From NCBI RefSeq assembly GCF_000004195.4, contig NC_030679.2, forward strand, positions 29,129,712 to 29,193,711: a DNA stretch of 64,000 nucleotides. The letters are read 5' to 3'. This document shows positions 46,320-56,925 of this stretch, one piece after another. The position numbers and the translations under genes are program-made. Source of the stretch: Xenopus tropicalis (lineage: Eukaryota; Chordata; Amphibia; Anura; Pipidae). The stretch's first letter is position 1; every line of letters begins with the position of its first letter. The notes under the pieces were generated by a model, which was not told where the DNA came from, ran no database searches, and worked only from the letters and a program-made list of their open reading frames with translations.

Positions 46320-46762
46320 TTATGATGAGTGAATCTGTCCCATTTCCTTTCGCCATCAAATTCGTGAAACAGCAAGAAAATTTGCGAAATGGCGAAAAAT
46401 TTGCGAAACACATTTGTCACACGATTTTTTTTTTGTCGTCCGCATCTTTTTGTTGCCTGCGTCTATTTTTTTTGTCGCCAGCGTCTTTTTTTTTTGTCGC
46501 CCGCATCTATTTTTTTTGTCACCCGCGTCTATTTTTTTTGTCGCCCGCGTCTATTTTTTGTTGTCCACGTGCTTTTTTTGATATGACCACGCCCAAATTT
46601 GATGCAACCGTGCCTTTTTTGATGCGCAACAACAAAAAAATCCTGCACAACAAATTTTTCCACGGCGAATTTTCAGGGAAATTTCACGAAACAATTTGCC
46701 AATGGCAAAATGTGGAAATTAGCTGTAAATCCATGTCTGGTGAAAAAATGTTCTCATCACTA
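46320..46762 (+). mobile_element. hAT-B element with about 22-bp core repeats
   Basis: It starts TTATGATGAGTGAATCTGTC and ends TGTTCTCATCACTA. The centre (46435-46580) is a run of about six GCGTCTATTTTTTTTGTCGC-like units, followed by GATATGACCACGCCCAAATT-type units. The flanks give no 8-bp duplication. Its right end touches the SCAN-gag remnant directly. Confidence 0.78.
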
Positions 46763-47846
46763 CTGCCCACCAGAACTCTGGTTCTCACCAACTGTTTCCC
46801 ACACAGCTTCACTGACCCCTGAGCTTGGCCTACCTTCTTACCCTCACTCAAGACCTCAGGCAGTTTGGGTACTGAATCAGAGATCACACACTTGCAATCC
46901 CTTACTGCAAGGTACACTACCTGGCTGTACAATGGAGACTCTTCGGGGAAAATGTTCCTCCCCATCTCCATTGGCAATAGACCACCAAAAGATAAACTCT
47001 CAACAGGCCCTGGATTGTTGTTTGCTGTTCCTCCTGTTGGTAGCAGCCGGTAGTTTGTTTGAGATACTTTGCTGTTGTCAGACATCCTAATTGCAGCATA
47101 TGTGTCTGCTATCTCTGCTGTCTGATCTACTGTTTTGGGCTCACGGTCCATAATGAATTGCCTCACTTCAGCAGGACAAGTGTGCAAAATGTGATCTTTT
47201 TTCAAAAGATCTTCTAGGTATTCAAATGTTGTCACAGAGAGTCCCCTTAGCCAGTATTAAAATGCAAGTAGCTGTCTGTAGGTTATAGCATCATAGTCCC
47301 CATCAAATTCTGGTGGCATATCCACAAGACATCCAGGGCTTTGTCTTTTAACCCTGGTGTGAGGTATTTTGCACCACAAAAAGGTATCCAGGTCATCATC
47401 TTTATCCATGACTGGGCATATATACGCACTTCTTGGGTCTCACTGGAACATGGGGGTAATCTCTGTTGCTGAAGCTTGGCTAACTCCAGGTGATGCTGCA
47501 ATTCCCTTTGTCTTTCTGCTGCTGTGTCTCTCTCTGCCTGTTAATATTGCAAAATCAACTGAAGTTGTCGCTGGGGGTCATCTGAACCCAACAATTGCAG
47601 AGCTGCTTACAGGGATGAATTCCTGTCACCCTGCCAACTTTAGCTGTTACTGTGCTCTTGCTGAGTGGATCCAGGAACAGAGTCCTGAGTCACATAATCT
47701 CCTGTCTCAGGTGTGTAGTTCTGCTGCTCCTGTTCCATCGAGGCACAAATCAACATTTCCTTAGATTTGTCTGGTGCATCAATGCCTCTTTGCTCACAGA
47801 GGTTAATGAGCGTCTCCTTGGTTTGCCTCTTGTAAAATGCTGCCAT
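46763..47846 (-). pseudogene. Ty3/Gypsy-like gag remnant with SCAN-like region
   Basis: On the minus strand a gag-like frame appears to begin with ATG at 47846-47844 (MAAFYKRQTKETLINLCEQR...), a short helix typical of the N-terminus of these proteins. Stops interrupt it at 47642-47640 and again near 47540. A charged, glutamine-rich, coiled-coil-like part follows (ELQHHLELAKLQQQR). After a frame change, the 47235-46763 part contains LLKKDHILHTCPAEVRQFIM and KTVDQTAEIADTYAA. This fits the leucine-rich capsid-like SCAN fold, in which an LxxLP-xxVRxxxxxxxPxT pattern is usual. SCAN-type capsids are known from Gmr1-like Gypsy elements of lower vertebrates, the source of mammalian SCAN domains. It has at least two in-frame stops and one or more frameshifts, and no protease, reverse transcriptase or LTR was found next to it. 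It is dead. The exact family is inferred. Confidence 0.7.
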
Positions 47847-48475
47847 CTTGTAACACTTACCAAAATAAAAAATAGAAAAGAATAACAAGAATAGAATTGT
47901 TTTCCACATGTATGTCTTAAGGTTTAATTACTTAATCCAAGCACTAATCCACCACTGCCAAACTGGAGGCAAGGGAGGAACAAACGGGATGATCTTCCAG
48001 TCGAAATTGGTCCTTCAAAGTAAATCCAATTTTTAGTCATAAGAGCTGACTTTCTATCACAGTTTGTAGGGGCATAACTGTAACTGCATGTAGGGGTAAC
48101 TGGACACTTTCCCCTCCCTCAAGAATGCAGAAGAGGTGTTGCCATTATCAGGACACAGTGTGAGTTTTTTATGACCTCCTGTGTGTATGCACTGGGCTAA
48201 TAATATAATGGCCATAACTCCTTATGGGAACATAATAGAGGGATGATATTAAATTCAGTGATTAGAATTTTTCCAAATGGTTCCATACACACTTAACATC
48301 AATACAGTGTAACCTGCCGCTGCCAATATATTCTTTGGACTTATTTGGCAGGCCTTGGACTGTTTGGACTCATTTGACATTTGAATTAAAACTATACCCA
48401 CTTTTTAATACCACTGGTTTAACAGGTTAAGGTTCTAGGGTGATATATGTGTTTGTCTTTATGTTATAATGTGAC
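47847..48475. other. Spacer, possibly upstream part of the gag remnant
   Basis: If the gag remnant is real, its 5' untranslated region would lie here on the minus strand. I find no LTR ends or primer-binding site that I can support. Confidence 0.3.
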
Positions 48476-48614
48476 CTCTACATTAGAGATGTAGCAAACC
48501 TCACAAAAAAAGTTTGCGAACCCGTTCGCGAACTTCCACCAAAAAGTGCGAACTTTGCGAACCCCATAGACTTCAATGGGAAGGCGTACTTTAAAACCTA
48601 GAAAAGCCATTTCT

Positions 48615-50347
48615 AATCCGTAAATTCATTTGGAATAACAAGCCTCCCCGCATCAAACAAATTATCCTGTATCGCTCCAAAACAGAAGGAGGTCTTGGAT
48701 TACCGAATTTTCAATTATACCATCAGGCCTGCGTTCTCCAACGTATTATAGACTGGACACACCATGAACATTACAAAGAATGGATATCCATTGAACAATC
48801 ATTTGCGGAACAACCCCTTAGACTACTACCGTGGCTACTACCCAAATATCGCCAAAGTCTAAGGCATGGACATTTTTTGCTTGAATATGCACTAGATACT
48901 TGGGACTCACTCAAACATAAATACAAGCTAATATCAGAACACTCATTGCTGACTCCCTTAACAAATAATCCTGCTTTCCCTCCCGGTCTACAAAAAGGCT
49001 AGTTTGCAGCATGGCAACAGGACTCAGTATTACAAATTTTCCACCTGTGTCCTAAAGCCTCCCTACCACGATGGGAACAAGTACAAAATATCTTTACTCT
49101 ACCGAATTCGGAACGCTTCAAATATCACCAACTAACAAGTTTTATTGCACCCATCCTCAAAGGCAATGTTGGAGACCAACTTTACACCACTTTTGAAAAT
49201 CTGTGCCAACAAAAATCACCCCCTGTACGCAATATTTCCAGCATATATCAAAATCTACTATCGCAAACAATCGTCTCCTCTCCGAAACCATTACATTTTC
49301 TAAAATGGGAAAAAGCGCTAAATACGCAATTCACAGAACAAGATATGGAAGGCATAATACTTAAATCCTTTACGGGACAAAGGAGCTGCAGAATATTGGA
49401 AAACAACTATAAAATCCTCACTGGCTGGTACCACACCCCCGCCAAACTTAGCAAAATTTTCCCTGGTACTTCGGCCAGCTGTTGGCGGTGCGGTGAATCA
49501 CCCGGCACCCTTCTACACATATTATGGTAATGTTCGGAGATAAAAAAATATTGGACGGAAATATTGCAGGTTTGCAATGACAAACTACAGCTGGGAATCC
49601 GTAATGATCCAGCAATAGTCCTATTACATCACAACACTCAACCGATTTCATTATACAAGAAATCACTCACTCAATATGCACTCAACGCGGCCAAAATATT
49701 AATTCCTAGGAAATGGAAATCTCCAACACTACCCACTATTAATGAATGGACTCAGGAAATGGAGGACATTTGCAGATTTGAGGACCTGCACACTGACTCT
49801 TATAAAGCTAAACAAAACCATTGGGCCACTTGGAGACTCTGGAGAATATATTTAGGAAAAGACAATAGGGCTAACTGATTATACCATATATCCTGATTAA
49901 TAAATGCAAGGATAAAGATCCTGCCGAACCATGTCTTTACCAAATCTATACCATAAACCAAAAGCCGAAAGAAGAATAAGATGATGTTCATGACAAATGC
50001 ATTCTTACCACATAACACTAAGGTTAAATTAAGGGCCGTGGAAAGTTAACTGCCCTTAATCCTCAGATAATTTTCTGCCCGGACCCCCCCTCCCTCCCCC
50101 CTCCTTTTCCCTAGTTAAAAAATAAAACTCAATCCAGCAACCAAATACCCTGACAACGGACAGACCTTTTACTTTATCTTTTTTATTAGAATTGTATAAT
50201 GCCATGTTGATATGGGAACACTGTGATTACAATCTGTAATATGATATGACATGTTTTTCTATTTTTGTAAACTTTGCCTTGATATCATATTGATACAAAT
50301 GTTGGATTGTTATAAAACCCAATAAAAATCTAAAAATTTTAAAAAAA
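48615..50347 (+). mobile_element. 5'-truncated L1 with poly-A and target duplication
   Basis: A 1.73-kb L1 tail. It is bounded by the 14-15 bp duplication (A)GAAAAGCCATTTCT at 48600-48614 and 50347-50361. It ends in an AATAAA signal (50321) and a short A-rich tail (50331-50347). The bottom-strand cleavage site reads TTTTC/TA, close to the TTTT/AA preference of L1 endonuclease. All this fits target-primed reverse transcription with 5' truncation. The insertion is in the same orientation as the host element. Confidence 0.93.
48616..49878 (+). pseudogene. L1 ORF2 C-terminal region with two stops
   Basis: One frame of 421 codons runs from 48616 to the terminal TGA at 49876-49878, interrupted only by TAG at 49000 and TAA at 49528. 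Early residues read FIWNNKPPRIKQIILYRSKT then EGGLGLPNF, typical of the thumb/post-polymerase part of L1 ORF2. Later come CWRCGESPGTLLHILW and the downstream C of the Cys-rich motif at the L1 C-terminus (the second stop sits right at this motif, where a Trp or Glu codon is usual). The part holding the reverse-transcriptase catalytic motifs was never copied. Only two stops and no frameshift indicate a moderately young copy. Confidence 0.9.
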
Positions 50348-51421
50348 GAAAAGCCATTTCTGGCCAGAAAACTGATTTTAAAGTTGTTTAAAGGGTGCCA
50401 CGACCTGGACAGTGGCATGCAGGAGGGGGATCAAGGGCAAAAACTTCTCTGAAAAATACTTTGTTGATACAGCGTTGCGTTTTGTGCTGTAAAGGGCAGA
50501 AATCACACTACATTTCTAAACTTGTGTAATAAACTGCTTTAAAACGTCCGGCGTCTACATGCCAATCAAGTCTTGTAAAGGTTACAGCCGGTTCACACGC
50601 AAAGACAAAACGCCACAGTAGTGGATACGGAATATATTATTGCTGGTGGAAAAACATCGCTCAGGTGATTTTATTGCAATGCAATGTCACTACTATGTGT
50701 AACGTGTTTGGTGCACTACTATGAATAACAGCAAACAGCACTGGACACATTAAAGAACAGTAAGTTAAATAAAACTGCTAGGAGCAGCACACCAGTCCCC
50801 AACACAGCTAGACTAATAGCACTGGGCTCTATAAATTACAGTAGCAAAGTAAAAAAACACAAATAAAAAAAAATGATGTGAATGTGTGGTTGGTGCTTAG
50901 TGCACTACTATGAGCAGCACACCTGTCTCCAACACTCACAGACGGAGCTGCAGTACACAATGAAAAAAAGAGTAACAGTAATCAGAAAATAAAAGCAGTC
51001 CTTACAAGGACTATTGGGTTACAGCAGATGAGATCAGCAGGACAGCTTCCTGCCCACAGCAGCTACATACAGAGCAGTAGAAAGTAGATTACTAGTCAGC
51101 AAAGCTACCTAAACTGTCCCTCAAACCCCTGCACAGCTCTCTCCCTATGCTAACTCATCAAGCACACACAGGCGAATGTAAAATGGCTGCTGGGCTTCGG
51201 TTTATATATGGAAGGGAGTGGTCCGGGGGTGGTCCAGGAGGGAGAGCTGCCTGATTGGCTGCCATGTATCTGCTGGCTCTGGGGTGAGAGGTCAAAATTT
51301 GGCTCCAGCTAAGGCGAACCCAAAATTGCGAACATCGCTAAAAGTTTGCGAACTTGCGAACACCCGATTTTCGTGCAAATTAGTTCTCCGGCGAACAGTT
51401 TGCTACATCTCTACTCTACAT

Positions 51422-53269
51422 CACTTCTGAGGGGGTCCCTATGTGAACTCTAAGTCACCCCTATGTGAGGTTTTATTCCCCCAAATGGCATGGCTCTTAT
51501 AATTCAGTTAACAGCCAGGGCTTAGACCTGGGCATCACTGGTTCTGAGACCTTTACACATGGCTGATTCCAGACTCTTGTGAAGAGAGAGCACTGTTAGG
51601 TATTTGTTTTCTGGTCCTGGCAGAATGAGTTTTGAATACCTTGATCTGCTTTATTAACTCTTACAGGCCTGTATCATGACACAGAACTTTGGGGCAATGG
51701 AAAAAGTTTTTTGTATACAATGCAAACATAAGGATTCAAACAATACATAAAAGAATAGAAACTTCTTATCATGGCTTGGTCTCACTTGTACTTATTGAAA
51801 GGCATTATGAAAATTATCATTATCCTTTGTATACTAAACTTTGTTGGGAAATAAATCACCCCGAGAAGTTTTGAATAATAAATAAATACATAAATAAAAG
51901 AAAAACTATCCAAGAAGTATCTTGGTGGTGGTGTTGAACATTTTAGGAGATTTTTTTCTTATTTTCCAATGAAACCATGAAACAGTGAGACTGAGAAGAA
52001 CGAATGAGAAAATATTGCTGTAAAAGTATAGTGTGCTTATTCATTACTCCTTTTCTCTATACACTGTCTTGAATTGCCTGCAAGACAGCGATGTGACTTT
52101 TCTTTTTCAAAGTGGTTTGTATCATTGATGGGATGCTTTCATGGGGCAAGAGTTTCATGTCTTCTTCTTTGTCTGCTCAAGCTGACAGCCTGACAAAAAA
52201 AATATAATGATACAGTCTGTCACGGCTCTTTTTTAAGAATGGGTCCCTACTGGGCATTCTTCATGGAGCTTAACAAATTCCAAAGTTGAACTTAGGACTC
52301 TCGTCTGGTCTACAGTATAAATCAAGAAATACAATTGTGTATTAAAGCAGTTTAAACCTACTTTCCTGATTTGGGTCATTACATGGTAATTACTGCATTA
52401 GATGTGTAGTCATGGGGGCAGCCATTTAAGATGGAAAGAGGAGAAAAGGCCCAGGTTATATAGCAGATAACAGATAAAACACCATTCTATTTCAAAGAGT
52501 TTATCGTTTATCTGATATGTAACCTGTACCATTTCTCCTTTTGAATGGCTGCCCCCGTTGCTACACAGCTGGGTATTTATATAAACTATAGTAGTCTTTC
52601 TGAAGCAAACACACATCTTTTACCAGTGCAGGGCAGCAGTGAATTATTGTTTAATTACTATTTCCATTTTTTGGTGATACTGTTCCTTTAAGACCTGTTT
52701 CTTTGTCCAGTCTACTTACAGTTTATGTTTGTTCACAGTAATTAAAGGACATTAAAATAATGTGGACTGTGACATTGCATTGTGCTAAGTGGGATTCCAT
52801 TGAACCCAGAGAAGAGATGAAATGTGACAATTTGATGTATTTGTAAGAAAATACACACTTTTTCCATTTTAGGGAATATTAGAGTCCATTCTCTCTTTCT
52901 GTCTCTCTCTCTTCTTATCTATTATGATTTACTGTATATGGTATCAGTGCATTTCCCAGAAACGGCGAAGCATTCTGTGAAGGTGAATATTCTAAAGACA
53001 AATCATACAGAAAAACAACTTGCCGCTGAGAGAAAAGTGGACTATTGAAAAGAAATATTATTAAATATAAAAAAAACAAGAGTAAGTTAGATTGCAGTGG
53101 AAAAGCAGTTTACGTTTCAGATAGATATTGGCAGAGAGAGAGAGATGTAATGCACTGAGCTTGACTTGATGTATACATAAAGCAATGTTCTGTAATTTCT
53201 GAAAATGTTAGCTGCAACTTAAATCCAATTTGCTACAAGACACATGGGCATTTAGATACATTGGACTCA
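51422..53269. other. Long spacer, nothing recognised
   Basis: No supported gene or RNA. It contains a CTCTCT/GTCTCTC patch at about 52888-52915 and a GAGAGAGAGAGA patch near 53132. Confidence 0.35.
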
Positions 53270-53880
53270 GGCTGGAACTAGGGGTAGGTACAATAGGGAG
53301 CTGGGTGAGGCAATAAAATATAAACATATTCACTCTACTCCCTGCTTGTCTTGGCTTGCTCTAACTTCCTGGAGAAGGCTGAAAGCATAATGAAAGCGCA
53401 GAGGGACTGGGGAGCTAGCACTATGCAAAATGACCTCCGCACGTGAAAGGGTTATCTTTTTCCCCCAAATCCCCCCAATCTTTTTTCCGCTCAAAGCAGC
53501 ATATAGTATAGGGTCCGCCTTGGCTTCCTGCCCCCTCTTCCACTTGGCTTCTCCCGCGTTGCACTCCCTCTCCCCCACTGCTGCGACCGGAGCTGCATCT
53601 CCCTCCCTCCCACCCTGTTCTGGACTCAACTTGGCAATACCTGTAACATAAAAAAAAAATTGTACAGGCCATTGTTTCGTTATACTTGTTGTAAAAGTTG
53701 TGATAGTCCTTGGCCATTTAATTTCTGGTGATAATTGATGTCTGTTACATGCCCGCTGCATTCGCAGTGGCCGGCATTCGGTTATAACACAGCTCATTAA
53801 GATGTGTTTGTACATGTGGAAAAACAGATGGCAAGGACTAATGATGAAGTGTTTTTTTCTAATAAAGCTGTGGCCGATCT
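53270..53880 (-). other. GC-rich island with an unassigned minus-strand frame
   Basis: A GC-richer block with a 161-codon minus-strand frame (53815-53330). On the minus strand a pyrimidine tract and ATGTTACAG resembling a splice acceptor lies near 53650, followed by about 240 bases of open frame rich in Gly, Glu and Lys to CCCCAG at about 53410. I recognise no domain. It could be an exon of an unknown transcript or an old repeat: the left border GGCTGGAACTAGGGGTAGGT recurs inverted at about 61305-61330. Confidence 0.2.
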
Positions 53881-55916
53881 ACATCCCCACTCATGATGTT
53901 TAGTGTTTTTTGCTTGGTTCAGTTATTTAAGTCAGGAAGGGTGGGAATAAGTCTCTACAGTCGGAAAGAGTGAATGGGAAAAGTCAATAACGGGGAGCAG
54001 GAAGCAGACAGGCCTTGTCCACGAGTACCTCTTGGGCCGGAACTACATTTTGATGCAATTGCAGCAAGTGCAACTGCTTGGGTGGCCAGTGAAGTTATGG
54101 GAAAACTATGCATTGTGGGTAAAAAAAAACATTTTTGTAAATGAGCCCTCTGAGTTTTTCTGGCACCCTTCACTATAATACAATTGCTTTACCTTGTATA
54201 TAATTATTATTCACCCTGCTGTTAAAATAATGAAAACAAGATAGCATTTTCAATTGCAGGCTGGACAGAAATGGGATAAAAAGAATAAAAATATAAAAAC
54301 CATACAAATACAATCTACAAGTTGCGACAACATGATAATAAGTTAAATTTAAACTAAGTATTCAGCTTACCTGGTCATCAGGGTGTCTTATCTACCCCCA
54401 GCCCTACAGTTCGGGCATAGTTTATAGTGTAGCTTGGGGCAGAAACCATGGTCTCCCAGAATCCTTTGCTTCACGTTCCTACATTCTAAACAATGTGAAT
54501 CAGATCCCAAGGCTCCTTTAACATAAGCTTTAGTGAAAGAGAGGCGGGCAGCACTTAATAGCCTCACCATATTTCATTCTAGTTATGACATAACTATGTA
54601 AACCACTTGACTAATCTAAGCTGCATAATAAATATCTCTATATTCACTTGCACACATTGTTTCTGTTGAACCGTTCTGTTATTCAATCACCATCAGAATC
54701 ATCTAGGTCGCAATAAAAACTCAGATTCATAGAAACAAATTGTTGAGAGCTAGAGCAAGGTCATCACTCACAAAGAGATTTATTGCACAAAACTATTACT
54801 CCCACTTGCTATGGCTTTTTTTTTTTTCTTACCTAGCTGTAGCATTCATTTTGAAACAATAAAGACCACATGTCGGTATTATAAATTACCTCACATTTTC
54901 TTCTCTATTACATCCATCTCTTATCTAGCCTGCATTTTCCATTAGGGAGAAGCTTTTGTTTAATTACAAAATGTAATTGCCCAGTTAAAGAACTTTTATT
55001 ATTAAAGCCTCTTAAAGTGAATCTTACTTTAATAGGTTTAGAAAAAAACACTAAAAAGTACACCATTACTTGAGGAATAAGGACAGAATCCCAGGGAAGC
55101 TTTGCTATTAATGTACCTCTTTTTAAAAGACGAAGAATATTGAGTGCAACGCAGCTACGGGCAACTCAGTGCAATCATTTTTCTCATACAGATATCTGGC
55201 TCGATCTTTATTTTTTCATCCCAAACATACGACCTGAGAATACTTCAGTATTATGATATTTTTGTGACCTTTTATAACTTTTGTGACTTTAACTGCAACC
55301 TTTTGGATGTTGCTGCATTATTATTGCAGGGATATTTTCCTGTCAAAGGGGTTACATCTGTATGTGAAGCTAATAGCGACATGGGGCCAGTTCTACTACT
55401 ATCATACACTTGCATTCCAATATAGTTACCAGTAAAATTTTCAACATAGTGTCATAGTTTAGTGTGAATAAAGGCCACACCAGCAGTATTTGCCCAGTGA
55501 TTCACTCAGAATTGTACAATACAAAATTGCTGTTCTCTCTCCAATGTCTACCATGTATGAACCCAAGCTTGTGTCTATGCTCTGAGTTTACCAATCCCAA
55601 GATTGGCACAAGTGCTCATTTACTGGAGGTACAGTATGAGAAGGAAAGGCTTTTTATTTTGGAGTGACAATATACAACCTTCAACATGCATTTATTGAAT
55701 AGGACTTGTATCAAACATAATTTTTGCTTGTTGGTTCAATTACAAAAAATAGAATTTCTTGTTATTTTTTTGTGCTAAACAGGAAAACCGATACTACTCC
55801 ATGTTTGGTCCACACTAGGTAGATAAGTGTTTTACCAGTGCACAGATAATCCCCCTGCATTATAGACTTATAGCAAAACAGTCACAGCAAAGGGTTTACT
55901 GGCAATCTAATATATA
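53881..55916. other. Long spacer, nothing recognised
   Basis: AT-rich. The part 54890-55010 has TTTAATTACAAAATGTAATT-like palindromic sequence and no repeat ends. No gene. Confidence 0.35.
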
Positions 55917-56306
55917 TACAAATCAATCAATTACTCAATGCACACCTACTAACCACAAAAGACAGCAAATGGTATGTTAAACATATAATGCTCTTTATAT
56001 GGAAAATATTCACAGAACAGTAAATACAATTACAATGCATAATATACATACCACCAGTTGGACAAAATGCAATATACAGAAAAAGCAGACACGTATGGAT
56101 TGAGAAAACCCCAAGGTTTTGGAAGGGCATTCCCCTTGACAATGGACTGTGTGTACCGAAACTGGTGGTGGTATGTATATTATGCATTGTAATTGTATTT
56201 ACTGTTCTGTGAATATTTTCCATAAAAAGAGCATTATATGTTAAACATACCATTTTCTGCCTTTTGTGGTTAGTAGGTGTGCATTGAGTAATTGATTGAT
56301 TTGTAT
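55917..56306. mobile_element. Long foldback with arms of about 144 bp
   Basis: The left arm (55917-56060) starts ATACAAATCAATCAATTACT and the right arm (56160-56306) ends with its inverse. I estimate only a handful of mismatches along the arms (for example AGACAGCAAATGG against AGGCAGAAAATGG) plus one extra GGT in the right arm. The spacer is about 100 bp. TAATAT occurs just outside both ends and might be a target duplication, but AT-richness weakens this. No coding capacity. Confidence 0.8.
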
Positions 56307-56569
56307 TAATATTCTGTTTGCACCTATGTGGGCTGTCTTTGTTTTAAAGACAGCTATTTTTGCTTTAGCAATTGTGGTGTGCCCTCCAAAACTATTTGTT
56401 TGAATCTAATATCTATATACATTTTAAAGGAATTAGTATTGGATAGTTATATGGTCGCACCTAATATAAAGGTCATACTGAAAAAGATTAAAGATTAATA
56501 AAACCTAAAACATCTCTGGCATATCAAAATGTATCATGTTATAACAAATGCGTTAAGACAGACAAGAGG

Positions 56570-56925
56570 TCCTGTGCACTCACCCATTATCAATATATAT
56601 ATATAGGACATTAAGACATTTTTGCATTAAGTGACTGAAAAATGCCCTCCCTTTAAAAAAAACCCCAAAAAAACAGGAATTGTTTGTCCTTATATTGCAA
56701 TATATTCAAGCTGTGCAGCAACATCAAAGTCATTCCTGGTCTGGCCAGTCCTACACTTACTTTTATGTGAATATATGGTCAGCTACAGTCAAGTTTGACT
56801 ATATTGCAATATATGGGCAATCAATAATTTAAATGGAGGGCATTTTTGGGTAGCTTAATGCACAGTATGCCTTTCTGTCCTATATACTGTATATATATGT
56901 ATTAATAATGGGTGAGTGCACAGGT
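56570..56925. mobile_element. Second foldback with arms of about 100 bp
   Basis: CCTGTGCACTCACCCATTAT at the left is mirrored by ATAATGGGTGAGTGCACAGG at the right. The arms continue with TATATATA, TAGGACA, GCATTAAG and AATGCCCTCC-type blocks. The interior carries two TATATTGCAATATAT palindromes (about 56690 and 56798). It is unrelated in sequence to the neighbouring foldback. Confidence 0.78.

Larger units (their letters stand above)
48484..51413 (+). mobile_element. hAT-A element split by an L1 insertion
   Basis: It starts TAGAGATGTAGCAAACCTCA and ends AGTTTGCTACATCTCTA, with a perfect 8-bp duplication CTCTACAT (48476-48483, 51414-51421). The family blocks up to GAAAAGCCATTTCT are interrupted at 48615 by an L1 and resume at 50348. 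After removing the L1, about 1.18 kb of hAT-A remains, longer than the other two copies, because it has an extra interior (about 50460-51300) unrelated to their centres. No transposase reading frame is seen in that interior. Confidence 0.92.
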
